Below, piece after piece: positions 54,442 to 64,000 of a DNA stretch of 64,000 nt. The stretch lies in NCBI RefSeq assembly GCF_900090195.1, contig NZ_LT607803.1, forward strand, positions 7,590,229 through 7,654,228, written 5' to 3'. Numbering within the stretch: the first letter of the stretch is position 1; every line of letters starts with the position of its first letter. A program made the translations under genes and the position numbers. The notes beneath the pieces are model-generated. The model was not told where the DNA came from. It searched no databases and worked only from the letters and a program-made list of their open reading frames with translations. The DNA is from Variovorax sp. HW608. Lineage in GTDB: Bacteria > Pseudomonadota > Gammaproteobacteria > Burkholderiales > Burkholderiaceae_C.

Positions 54442-55235
54442 CGCGTCGAAGGGGCAGGGCGCACGCTGACTTCGGCGCTGGTGATGGTCTTCATGCCGGA
54501 GGCCGTCTGCACCAGCAGTTCGCCGCCCCAGCCCACGCCTTCGCAGCGGCCTTCGGTGCCGTCGCTGAGCTGCACCTCGCGCCCGCGCAGCGCGTCGCGT
54601 GCGGCGAAGCGCGGCGCGAAGGGAACGAAGCCGCGCTCATCGAAGAGCTGCACGTTCGCAACCAGCGGCAGCGCGATCTCGCGCAGCACCTCGGCCGGCG
54701 TCGCCTGCGGGCGCCACTGCTGCAGCCAGGCCGGCGCGGTGCTGAGCCCGGCGGCTTCGCGCGGGCCGATGTTGATGCCGATGCCGATCACCAGATAGCG
54801 CTCGGGCGCATCGGGCTGGAGCAGGGCGGTTTCGATCAGGATGCCGCCGAGCTTGCACTCGCCGAGCCAGAGGTCGTTCGGCCATTTGAGCGCGAGGCCC
54901 ACGGCATTGGAAGGGTCGAGGCTTTCCGCCACGCTCACGCCGACCGCGAGCGACAGCCCCGACCAGTCGCGCGGCGCGAGCGGCAGGCCGAGCGAGAAGG
55001 TCAGCGAGGCCGGCTGCTGCGCGTCCTGCGCGCTTTGCCAGCTCCGGCCCAGGCGGCCGCGACCGGCGGTCTGCCGTTCGGCCACCAGCAGCACCGGGGC
55101 GCGGCTGCCGTCGCGCGCCCGCCGCATGAGTTCGCTGCTGGTCGAATCGATCTCGGCGACGACTTCGACGCAAAGCCCCGGCAGCTTGCGCGCCAGGGCG
55201 TTCGCGATCTCGTCCTCGAACCAGGGCGCGGCCAT
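54438..55235 (-). CDS. birA: Biotin--[acetyl-CoA-carboxylase] ligase, short form
   Basis: BirA activates biotin and attaches it to the carboxylase carrier protein. The 265-residue protein has the catalytic GRGRLGRSW loop, LKWPNDLWL, KLGGILIET and IGINIG motifs. It lacks the N-terminal DNA-binding domain of E. coli BirA (321 aa), so it cannot repress biotin genes. The C-terminal SH3-like domain is present. The start lies 2 bp after the SET gene stop. Confidence 0.94.
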   Translation of the reverse strand: MAAPWFEDEIANALARKLPGLCVEVVAEIDSTSSELMRRARDGSRAPVLLVAERQTAGRGRLGRSWQSAQDAQQPASLTFSLGLPLAPRDWSGLSLAVGVSVAESLDPSNAVGLALKWPNDLWLGECKLGGILIETALLQPDAPERYLVIGIGINIGPREAAGLSTAPAWLQQWRPQATPAEVLREIALPLVANVQLFDERGFVPFAPRFAARDALRGREVQLSDGTEGRCEGVGWGGELLVQTASGMKTITSAEVSVRPAPSTR

Positions 55236-55237
55236 GC

Positions 55238-55852
55238 TCAACGCTTGCCGGACTTCGAGGCCTTGGCGCCCTTGGCCTTGTCTTTCTTCTTCTTCGCTTC
55301 CTTGCGAGCCTCGAGGGCGTCCTTCCTGCCCTTGCTGGCGCTCTTGGCTTCCTTCTTCTTGCCCTTGCCCTTCTTTTCGTCGGGCTTGGGCGCGAGCAAA
55401 GTACCGCGACAGTTCTTTGAGCCGCACCAGCAGGGGAACTCGGACTTGAGCTTCTTCGTATACGGCTCGTCGATGATCAGGCCGTAGTCGTAGCTGAGCT
55501 CTTCGCCGGCCGCGATGTTGCGCAGGGCCTTGATGAAGACGCGGCCGTCCTGCTCGTCGGCTTCGCAGCTCGGGTCGCAGGAATGATTGATCCAGCGCGC
55601 GGCATTGCCCTTGACGCCGCCATCGATCACACGCTCGTCATCGATGTGGAAGTAGAAGGTGTGGTTGGGCTGCGACGGATCGTGCGGATGGCGGCGCAGC
55701 GCCTCCTTCCAGCTGATCACCTCACCCTTGTATTCGATGAGCGTTTCGCCCTCCGCGATATCCTGCACGGCGAAAACGCCATTGCCGTGGACGTCGGAGC
55801 GCCGGGTCTGGATGCGGCGGCCACCAGCGGAAACGAGGGACTTGGAAGGCAT
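55238..55852 (-). CDS. SET-domain protein-lysine methyltransferase with Lys-rich tail
   Basis: A 204-residue protein. The SET core runs from about residue 14 (IQTRRSDVHGNGVFAVQDIA) to 130, with the pseudoknot motifs INHSCDPSCEA and GEELSYDYG that hold S-adenosylmethionine and the target Lys. A post-SET zinc site, CWCGSKNCRG, joins the Cys of NHSCDP. From about residue 157 the tail is almost purely Lys, Ala, Glu and Gly, like histone H1-type tails. SET proteins in bacteria can methylate DNA-binding or ribosomal proteins; the target here is unknown. It is divergent from topB. Confidence 0.9.
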   Translation of the reverse strand: MPSKSLVSAGGRRIQTRRSDVHGNGVFAVQDIAEGETLIEYKGEVISWKEALRRHPHDPSQPNHTFYFHIDDERVIDGGVKGNAARWINHSCDPSCEADEQDGRVFIKALRNIAAGEELSYDYGLIIDEPYTKKLKSEFPCWCGSKNCRGTLLAPKPDEKKGKGKKKEAKSASKGRKDALEARKEAKKKKDKAKGAKASKSGKR

Positions 55853-55873
55853 CGGCGAAGTCTGATAGTTTGA

Positions 55874-55906
55874 ATATGTACGCATGCGCGTGCGTGCGCG
55901 CACGCG
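55874..55906. other. 33-bp alternating purine-pyrimidine tract (Z-DNA prone)
   Basis: From 55874 to 55906 every step alternates between purine and pyrimidine without interruption (for example GCATGCGCGTGCGTGCGCGC). Most steps are CG, CA or TG, the classes that flip most readily to Z-DNA under negative supercoiling. It occupies the divergent promoter between the SET gene and topB. Confidence 0.75.
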
Positions 55907-55937
55907 AGAAGCGCCAGATTGTAAGGATGACGAGTCA

Positions 55938-58853
<2,916 letters not shown>

Positions 58854-58857
58854 ACCT

Positions 58858-59739
58858 TCAGCGCATCAGCAGTGCCTGCCGCAGCAGGCGCGCGGCGCGG
58901 TTGCGGATGCGTCCCGGCGCGGTGCGCAGCGGCCCGTGCGCGCTGACCTTGGTGGTCGCGCAGGCCCAGAGGAAGTCCTCCAGGATGGGCGTGTCGTCGA
59001 GCGTCTCGGTGCTGCCGTACTTGTGGAACTCGGGGTGCCACTGCGTGGCCGCGATGTAGCTGCGCCCCCGGTCGGGCTTGCGCCGGATGGCTTCGGCGAC
59101 GTGGTCCGGAATGCTCCAGGCGTCGACCTCGAAGCCGGGTGCGAGGTCCTTCACGCCCTGGTGGTGGATGCTGTTGACGCGCGCCGTCTCCATCCCCGGA
59201 TAGAGCTTCGACAGCCGCGAGCCCGGCGTGACCCGGATGTCGTGGAAGTTCTGGTCGTACGCGACCGGGTCGCGGTGCCGCTGCGCATTGGGGTGCTGGG
59301 CCTCGATGTCCTGGTAGAGCGTGCCGCCGAAGGCCACGTTGATCAGCTGCAGGCCGCGGCAGACGCCGAAGATCGGTTTGCCGACCTGCTCGAAGGCCTC
59401 CACCAGCGCGAGGTCGTAGAGGTCGCGGATGCGGTCGCCGATCCAGGCGTCCTTGAGCGGCACCTCGCCGTAGCTGCCGGGCCAGACATCGGTGCCGCCG
59501 TGCATCACCACGCCGTCGAGCCATTCGGCGTAGTGCGACAGCCTGGTGTCGCCGCGCGCGGTCTCGCCGGTGGGGCAGGGGACCATCACCACCATCGCGC
59601 CGGCGGACATCAGCCAGTGCGCGATCGACTGCTCCACGTACTGCAGCGTCTTGTTGGTGAACAGAGAACGCGCCGGGTCCGCGTGTGAGAAACAGGCTGA
59701 GAGGCCGATCTTCAAACGGCCGGATACGGTTTGTACCAT
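58858..59739 (-). CDS. Class I glutamine amidotransferase-like hydrolase (PuuD family)
   Basis: A 293-residue peptidase C26 protein. The triad is the Cys of FGVCRGLQLINV and the His and Glu of QWHPEFHK. The oxyanion strand MHGGTDVWP is typical of gamma-glutamyl-gamma-aminobutyrate hydrolases (PuuD). These release glutamate from gamma-glutamylated polyamine breakdown products, but no puu genes are near. A C-terminal Arg-rich extension follows the domain. It converges with topB (4 bp between stops). Confidence 0.87.
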   Translation of the reverse strand: MVQTVSGRLKIGLSACFSHADPARSLFTNKTLQYVEQSIAHWLMSAGAMVVMVPCPTGETARGDTRLSHYAEWLDGVVMHGGTDVWPGSYGEVPLKDAWIGDRIRDLYDLALVEAFEQVGKPIFGVCRGLQLINVAFGGTLYQDIEAQHPNAQRHRDPVAYDQNFHDIRVTPGSRLSKLYPGMETARVNSIHHQGVKDLAPGFEVDAWSIPDHVAEAIRRKPDRGRSYIAATQWHPEFHKYGSTETLDDTPILEDFLWACATTKVSAHGPLRTAPGRIRNRAARLLRQALLMR

Positions 59740-59901
59740 CGTATGCCGGGAAACGTGTGGCTGAGCCACGCTGTTGACTTGGCGTTCATTCTGAAACGAT
59801 TCGGTCGCCGCTGCACGGCAGCGGTCACCGCGCGGCGAAGTCGGACGACGCTCGCGTCGCGGGCAATGGCATCATCGCGAGGCCACCGCAGGAGACAAAC
59901 G

Positions 59902-60957
59902 ATGAAGACCATCAAGGGGCCGGCCATCTTCCTGGCTCAGTTTGCGGGCGACGAATCGCCCTTCAACTCCCTCGACGCGATTGCCGGCTGGGCCGCGGGG
60001 CTCGGCTACAAGGGGGTGCAGATCCCGAGCTGGGACAGCCGCCTTTTCGATCTCGGGAAAGCCGCCGGGAGCAAGACCTACTGCGATGAGGTGAAGGGCA
60101 CGCTGGCGCGGCACGGCCTGGAGATCACCGAGCTTTCGACGCATCTGCAAGGGCAGCTCATCGCGGTGCACCCGGCCTACGACGCGGGCTTCGACGGCTT
60201 CGCGGCGCCCGAAGTGCGGAGCGACCCGGTCAAACGGCAGCAATGGGCGGTCGAACAACTGCACCACGCCGCGCAGGCTTCGGCCAACCTGGGGCTGACT
60301 GCGCATGCGACCTTCTCGGGTGCGCTCGCCTGGCCGTACCTCTATTCATGGCCGCCGCGGCCGCCGGGCCTCATCGAGGAGGCCTTCGACGAGCTCGCGC
60401 GCCGCTGGAAGCCGATCCTCGATCGCTTCGACGAAGCCGGGGTCGACGTCTGCTACGAGATCCATCCCGGCGAGGACCTGCACGACGGCGTGACCTACGA
60501 GATGTTTCTCGAGCGCGTGAACCATCATCCGCGCGCCTGCCTGCTGTACGACCCGAGCCACTTCGTGCTGCAGCAGCTCAACTACCTCGACTACATCGAC
60601 CACTACCACGAGCGCATCAAGATCTTCCACGTGAAGGACGCGGAGTTCAATCCGACCGGCAAGCAGGGCGTCTACGGCGGCTTCCAGTCGTGGCTGAACC
60701 GCGCGGGGCGCTTCCGTTCGCTCGGCGACGGCCAGGTGGACTTCGGCGCCATCTTCTCGAAGATGGCCGCCTACGACTTCCCGGGCTGGGCGGTGCTCGA
60801 ATGGGAGTGCTGCCTCAAGCACCCGGAGGACGGCGCGCGCGAGGGTGCGCAGTTCATCGCGAACCACATCATCCGCGTCGCCGACCGCGCCTTCGACGAC
60901 TTCGCCGGCGGCGGCATCAACACGGCGGCCAACAGGAAGATGCTCGGCATCGCCTGA
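59902..60957 (+). CDS. Sugar phosphate isomerase/epimerase family TIM-barrel protein
   Basis: A 351-residue AP-endonuclease-2-fold protein starting behind AGGAGA. It contains CYEIHPGEDLHDG and LLYDPSHFVLQQ, with Glu, His and Asp that bind the metal in IolE- and xylose-isomerase-like enzymes, and the late IKIFHVKDAEF, where His and Asp add to the site. Length and motifs resemble uncharacterised sugar isomerases linked to oxidoreductases. Its substrate is unknown; no sugar-transport genes lie nearby. It shares a 162-bp divergent promoter region with the PuuD-like gene. Confidence 0.85.
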   Translation: MKTIKGPAIFLAQFAGDESPFNSLDAIAGWAAGLGYKGVQIPSWDSRLFDLGKAAGSKTYCDEVKGTLARHGLEITELSTHLQGQLIAVHPAYDAGFDGFAAPEVRSDPVKRQQWAVEQLHHAAQASANLGLTAHATFSGALAWPYLYSWPPRPPGLIEEAFDELARRWKPILDRFDEAGVDVCYEIHPGEDLHDGVTYEMFLERVNHHPRACLLYDPSHFVLQQLNYLDYIDHYHERIKIFHVKDAEFNPTGKQGVYGGFQSWLNRAGRFRSLGDGQVDFGAIFSKMAAYDFPGWAVLEWECCLKHPEDGAREGAQFIANHIIRVADRAFDDFAGGGINTAANRKMLGIA

Positions 60958-60965
60958 CCGGGGCT

Positions 60966-62048
60966 TCAAATGCCTTCGGGCTTGCGCAGGGTTTGCATCC
61001 GATCGATCGAGTGCACCTTGATCTTGCGCACCTCCGAGCCCTGCTGCACCGTGAGCTCGACGTCGCCTTCGGCGACCGGACGCTTCCAGAGCTGCTTGTA
61101 GAAGGCCTCGAGGGTGCTGACCTCGATGCCGTCGATCTCGAGCACCACGTCACCGGGGCGCAGGCCGGCTTCGAGCGCCGGCCCGGCGCGGTCGACGCGC
61201 ACGATCTGCACATGCCCGCCGCGCTCGGACGACGAGACGCCGAGCCACGGCCGGATGCTGGCGCGCGTGCGCCCGTTGGCCTGCAGTTCCGCCAGCACCG
61301 GCCGCAGCAGATCGACCGGCACGAACATGTTGCCCGGCAGCGTGCGCTCCGGACCCGCGGCCTCCAGCACGAACAGGCTGCCGATGCCGAGCAGCTCGCC
61401 GCGGCTGTTGAAGAGCGACGCACCGCTGTGGTTGGCCACCGGCGGGCTGGTGAAGATCGCGCTTTCGATGTGGTATTCCCAGTAGCCGGAGAACGGTCGC
61501 GTCGCGATGAGGCGGGTGAAGCCGACCTCGGTGCCCCGGCTGCTGCCGGTGGCGACCAGGAGCGGCTCGCCGTCCTTCATGCTCGCGATCCCGGCCATCG
61601 GCACCGGCTCGATGCCCCGCAGCGGCACCAGCGGGCGCACGAGGCCGAAGCCGGTCGCGAGGTCGTAGGCGACCTGGCGCGCCGGGAGGACGCGATCGTC
61701 CTGGGTGATGACCTCGATGGTCTCGGCTTCGAGCAGCAGGTAGCCGATGGTGAGGATCAGCCCGTCCGGTCCGATCACCACGCCCGAGCCCGAACGCCGC
61801 TGGCCGAGGCTCTCGGCGGAGGTCGCCCCTTCGGTCGCGGTGACGTCGAGCGCGACGACCGCATCGCCGGCCCGCTTGAGCGCGCGCACCTGCGCGTTCA
61901 TCGCCGCGGTCTCGGCCGGCGTCCCGGCGACTGCGGCAAGGCCGATCAACGCGGCGGCACAGGCAAGAAGGGCGCCGAGCCACCGAACGCGATGCCGGGC
62001 AAGGCTCGATGCCAGCGAAGATCGAATGCCTGATCCTTGCGTGTGCAT
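60966..62048 (-). CDS. HtrA/S1C-like protein with PDZ domain, probable pseudoprotease
   Basis: A 360-residue exported protein. Residues 23-43 form the signal anchor. The trypsin-like domain follows from about residue 60 (AGDAVVALDV, GSGVVIGPDGLILT). The catalytic His position reads IGYLLL (Tyr103) rather than the usual NxHVV, the Asp position reads ATGFGLV (Gly133), and Ser208 is present in ANHSGASLF. A PDZ domain spans about 265-350 (LRPGDVVLEIDGIEV). Losing two triad members, it should be inactive, perhaps a chaperone or binding protein. It converges with the isomerase gene. Confidence 0.82.
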   Translation of the reverse strand: MHTQGSGIRSSLASSLARHRVRWLGALLACAAALIGLAAVAGTPAETAAMNAQVRALKRAGDAVVALDVTATEGATSAESLGQRRSGSGVVIGPDGLILTIGYLLLEAETIEVITQDDRVLPARQVAYDLATGFGLVRPLVPLRGIEPVPMAGIASMKDGEPLLVATGSSRGTEVGFTRLIATRPFSGYWEYHIESAIFTSPPVANHSGASLFNSRGELLGIGSLFVLEAAGPERTLPGNMFVPVDLLRPVLAELQANGRTRASIRPWLGVSSSERGGHVQIVRVDRAGPALEAGLRPGDVVLEIDGIEVSTLEAFYKQLWKRPVAEGDVELTVQQGSEVRKIKVHSIDRMQTLRKPEGI

Positions 62049-62400
62049 GACCGCGCTCCCGGGAACGATGGTCCCCCATGGTGCGCCGCTGGCGCATGGC
62101 CCGCAAGCCCGCTCGCCCCGCCTGTCGAGGCTTGGGCCGGCGCGCCGAAAAGCAACAGTTGTGCCAGTCGAGTAGAATGGCGGGTTCGTTTCGATACCCG
62201 GACGAAGCATTTCGTCAGATCGCCGGCAGGGTCCAGATCCGGCTCGAAACCCGCTCACTGCCTTCGTAGCTTGCTGAAGCGAACGGCGCTCTGACCGCTT
62301 CGGTGGGGGCTTCGGTGGGCGCACGGCCCCGGCCGGGCCGCGCTTGAACCGGCCGACCGTTTTTTCTATCCAAATCACGACAACCATTCAAAGGTAATTC
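62049..62400 (+). other. Intergenic region with long infA leader
   Basis: 352 bp. It contains the divergent promoters of the HtrA-like gene and infA. A TAGAAT hexamer at 62173-62178 is the best -10 candidate for infA, which would give an mRNA leader of about 215 nt. The leader includes GGACGAAGCATTTCGTC, which can fold, and GCTTCGGTGGG repeated twice near 62300. No clear -35 box or ORF is seen. Confidence 0.45.
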
Positions 62401-62670
62401 ATGCCAAAGGAAGAACTGATCGAAATGAACGGTGCAGTCACCGAAGTGCTGCCCGATTCCCGCTACCGCGTGACCCTCGACAACGGCCATCAACTGATCG
62501 CCTACAGCGGCGGCAAGATGCGCAAGCACCACATCCGCATCCTGGCCGGCGACAAGGTCTCGCTCGAGCTCTCGCCCTACGACCTGACGAAGGGCCGCAT
62601 CACGTTCCGTCACCTGGAACGCCGTGGCCCTCCGCCAGTCACGGGCGGCAACAACAACACCCGCCGCTGA
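62401..62670 (+). CDS. infA: Translation initiation factor IF-1, long paralogue
   Basis: IF-1 occupies the ribosomal A site during initiation. The 89-residue OB-fold protein, [20 protein letters not shown], has the conserved [20 protein letters not shown] and the [14 protein letters not shown] signature. A C-terminal extension ([14 protein letters not shown]) makes it longer than the 72-residue form of the ribosomal operon, so it is probably the second IF-1 gene common in Burkholderiales. It is 7 bp upstream of a DEAD-box helicase gene, which suggests a ribosome-assembly or cold-adaptation role. Confidence 0.93.
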   Translation: MPKEELIEMNGAVTEVLPDSRYRVTLDNGHQLIAYSGGKMRKHHIRILAGDKVSLELSPYDLTKGRITFRHLERRGPPPVTGGNNNTRR

Positions 62671-62677
62671 TCGCGCA

Positions 62678-64000
62678 GTGACCGGTCCGGCCGCCGATTT
62701 CGGGCAGCTCCCGCTTTCGCCGCAAACGCTGGCGAACCTGGCGCAGCTCGGCTATGCGCAGATGACGCCGATCCAGGCGGCCAGTCTGCCGGCGGCGCTG
62801 CTCGGCAAGGACCTCATCGCGCAGGCCAAGACCGGCAGCGGCAAGACGGCCGCCTTCGGGCTGGCGCTCCTGGCCAATCTCAATCCGCGCCGCTTCGCGG
62901 TGCAGGCCCTGGTGCTGTGCCCGACGCGCGAACTCGCCGACCAGGTCACGACCGAAATCCGCCGGCTTGCGCGCGCCGCGGAAAACATCAAGGTGGTCAC
63001 GCTCTGCGGCGGTGTCGCGATGCGCGGGCAGCTGGCCAGCCTGGAGCACGGCGCGCACATCGTGGTCGGCACGCCGGGCCGCATCATGGACCACCTCGAG
63101 CGCGGCAGCCTCGATCTCGAAGCGCTCAACACCCTGGTGCTCGACGAAGCCGATCGCATGCTGGACATGGGCTTCTTCGACGACATCGCCAAGGTCGCGC
63201 GGCAATGCCCGGCAGAGCGCCAGACGCTGCTGTTCTCGGCCACCTACCCCGAAGGCATCGAACGGCTCGCCGCGCAGTTCATGAAGAACCCGCAGCAGAT
63301 CGCGGTGCAGTCGCAGCACGCGGCCGGCAAGATCCGCCAGCGCTGGTACGAGGTGCAGGACGACCAGCGCCTGCACGCGGTGAGCCTGCTGCTGGGCCAT
63401 TTCCGCCCGCTCAGCACACTGGCCTTCTGCAACACCAAGCAGCAGTGCCGCGATCTGGTGCAGGTGCTCCAGGCGCAGGGCTTCAGCGCATTGGCGCTGT
63501 TCGGCGAACTCGACCAGCGCGAGCGCGACCAGGTGCTCGTGCAGTTCGCCAACCGGAGCTGCTCGGTGCTGGTCGCCACCGACGTCGCGGCGCGGGGCCT
63601 GGACATCGCGCAGCTCGAAGCGGTGATCAACGTCGACGTCACGCCCGACCCCGAGGTCCACATCCACCGCATCGGCCGCACCGGCCGTGGCGAGGCGGAA
63701 GGGCTGGCGCTCAGCCTCGCGAGCATGGACGAGATGGGCAGCGTCGGAAAGATCGAGCAGTTGCAGGGCCGCGAATCCGAGTGGCACCCGCTGGCCGAGC
63801 TCAGCGGTGGCGCCGACGCCGCGGCGCTGCAGCCGCCGATGGCCACGCTGCAGATCGCTGGCGGGCGCAAGGAGAAGATCCGCGCCGGCGACGTGCTGGG
63901 CGCGCTCACCGGCGAGGCCGGCTTCACCCGCGAGCAGGTCGGCAAGATCAACGTCAACGATTTCTCCACCTACGTGGCGGTCGACCGGCGCATCGCGCGC
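62678..64000 (+). CDS. dbpA: ATP-dependent RNA helicase DbpA (3' end beyond right edge)
   Basis: The first 441 codons of a DEAD-box helicase, open to the right edge. It begins at GTG 62678. Motifs: Q-motif MTPIQ, I AQAKTGSGKT, Ia PTRELA, II DEAD (VLDEADRML), III SAT (LFSATYP), IV onward VATDVAARGLD and HRIGRTGRG. The C-terminal DbpA RNA-binding domain starts near residue 386 (GGRKEKIRAGDVLGAL), which binds hairpin 92 of 23S rRNA in E. coli. About 20-30 residues appear to be missing. It shares an operon with infA. Confidence 0.94.
   Translation, partial: MTGPAADFGQLPLSPQTLANLAQLGYAQMTPIQAASLPAALLGKDLIAQAKTGSGKTAAFGLALLANLNPRRFAVQALVLCPTRELADQVTTEIRRLARAAENIKVVTLCGGVAMRGQLASLEHGAHIVVGTPGRIMDHLERGSLDLEALNTLVLDEADRMLDMGFFDDIAKVARQCPAERQTLLFSATYPEGIERLAAQFMKNPQQIAVQSQHAAGKIRQRWYEVQDDQRLHAVSLLLGHFRPLSTLAFCNTKQQCRDLVQVLQAQGFSALALFGELDQRERDQVLVQFANRSCSVLVATDVAARGLDIAQLEAVINVDVTPDPEVHIHRIGRTGRGEAEGLALSLASMDEMGSVGKIEQLQGRESEWHPLAELSGGADAAALQPPMATLQIAGGRKEKIRAGDVLGALTGEAGFTREQVGKINVNDFSTYVAVDRRIAR

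Overview
The window is about 66 % GC and densely packed. Its gene content and order point to a betaproteobacterium of the Comamonadaceae, most like Variovorax: recA-recX, sucC-sucD-terC, pilA and a PilE/FimT/PilV/PilW/PilX/PilY1 operon, and GC-rich intergenic repeats of a kind I associate with that family. The taxon is inferred from content; no database was searched. No rRNA, tRNA or CRISPR array was found.

Layout. 1-5 kb: yhdP (cut by the left edge) and glnE, head to head. 5-13 kb: mostly housekeeping and stress genes (RlpA, a diiron ferritin-like protein, an exported Gpx, a GST, a DUF898 + M48 membrane pair, purB, yaeQ, two small cysteine-rich proteins). 14-18 kb: a yybP-ykoY manganese riboswitch in front of a TerC transporter gene, then an intact IS1634-family element with a 6-bp target duplication, then a small 4-TM protein. 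18-21.7 kb: a BepA-like protease and moaC, separated by an IS200/IS605 element with divergent tnpA and tnpB. 21.9-30 kb: the type IV minor pilin/PilY1 operon ending in a TonB-like gene. 30-31.6 kb: a small gene behind a highly folded leader, then pilA with a probable RpoN promoter.

31.7-37 kb: five same-strand genes, terC2, PP2C phosphatase, FHA protein, CHASE2 adenylate cyclase and class II cyclic-nucleotide phosphodiesterase. They look like a phospho-Ser/Thr plus cAMP signalling unit next to pilA. 37-39 kb: sucCD. 39.4-49.6 kb: argC and an eight-gene operon (rpiR-iaaA-gsiABCD-dmpA-dppA) for uptake and hydrolysis of unusual peptides; it separates sucC from recX and may be an accessory insertion. 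49.8-51.4 kb: recX-recA with a near-consensus LexA box. 51.4-54.4 kb: a MarR regulator and a TctDE-type two-component system. 54.4-59 kb: birA, a SET-domain methyltransferase and a topoisomerase III carrying a Lys/Ala tail and a SWIB domain; a 33-bp alternating purine-pyrimidine tract lies in the divergent promoter. 59-64 kb: a PuuD-like amidotransferase, a sugar isomerase-like protein, an HtrA-like protein lacking its catalytic His and Asp, and a probable infA-dbpA operon cut by the right edge.

The items I consider most worth following are the structured leader at 30.1-30.3 kb, the TnpB with an altered RuvC-II site, the terC-PP2C-FHA-cyclase-PDE operon, the SET/Z-DNA/SWIB neighbourhood and the degenerate HtrA. 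I found no clearly new defence or mobile system.
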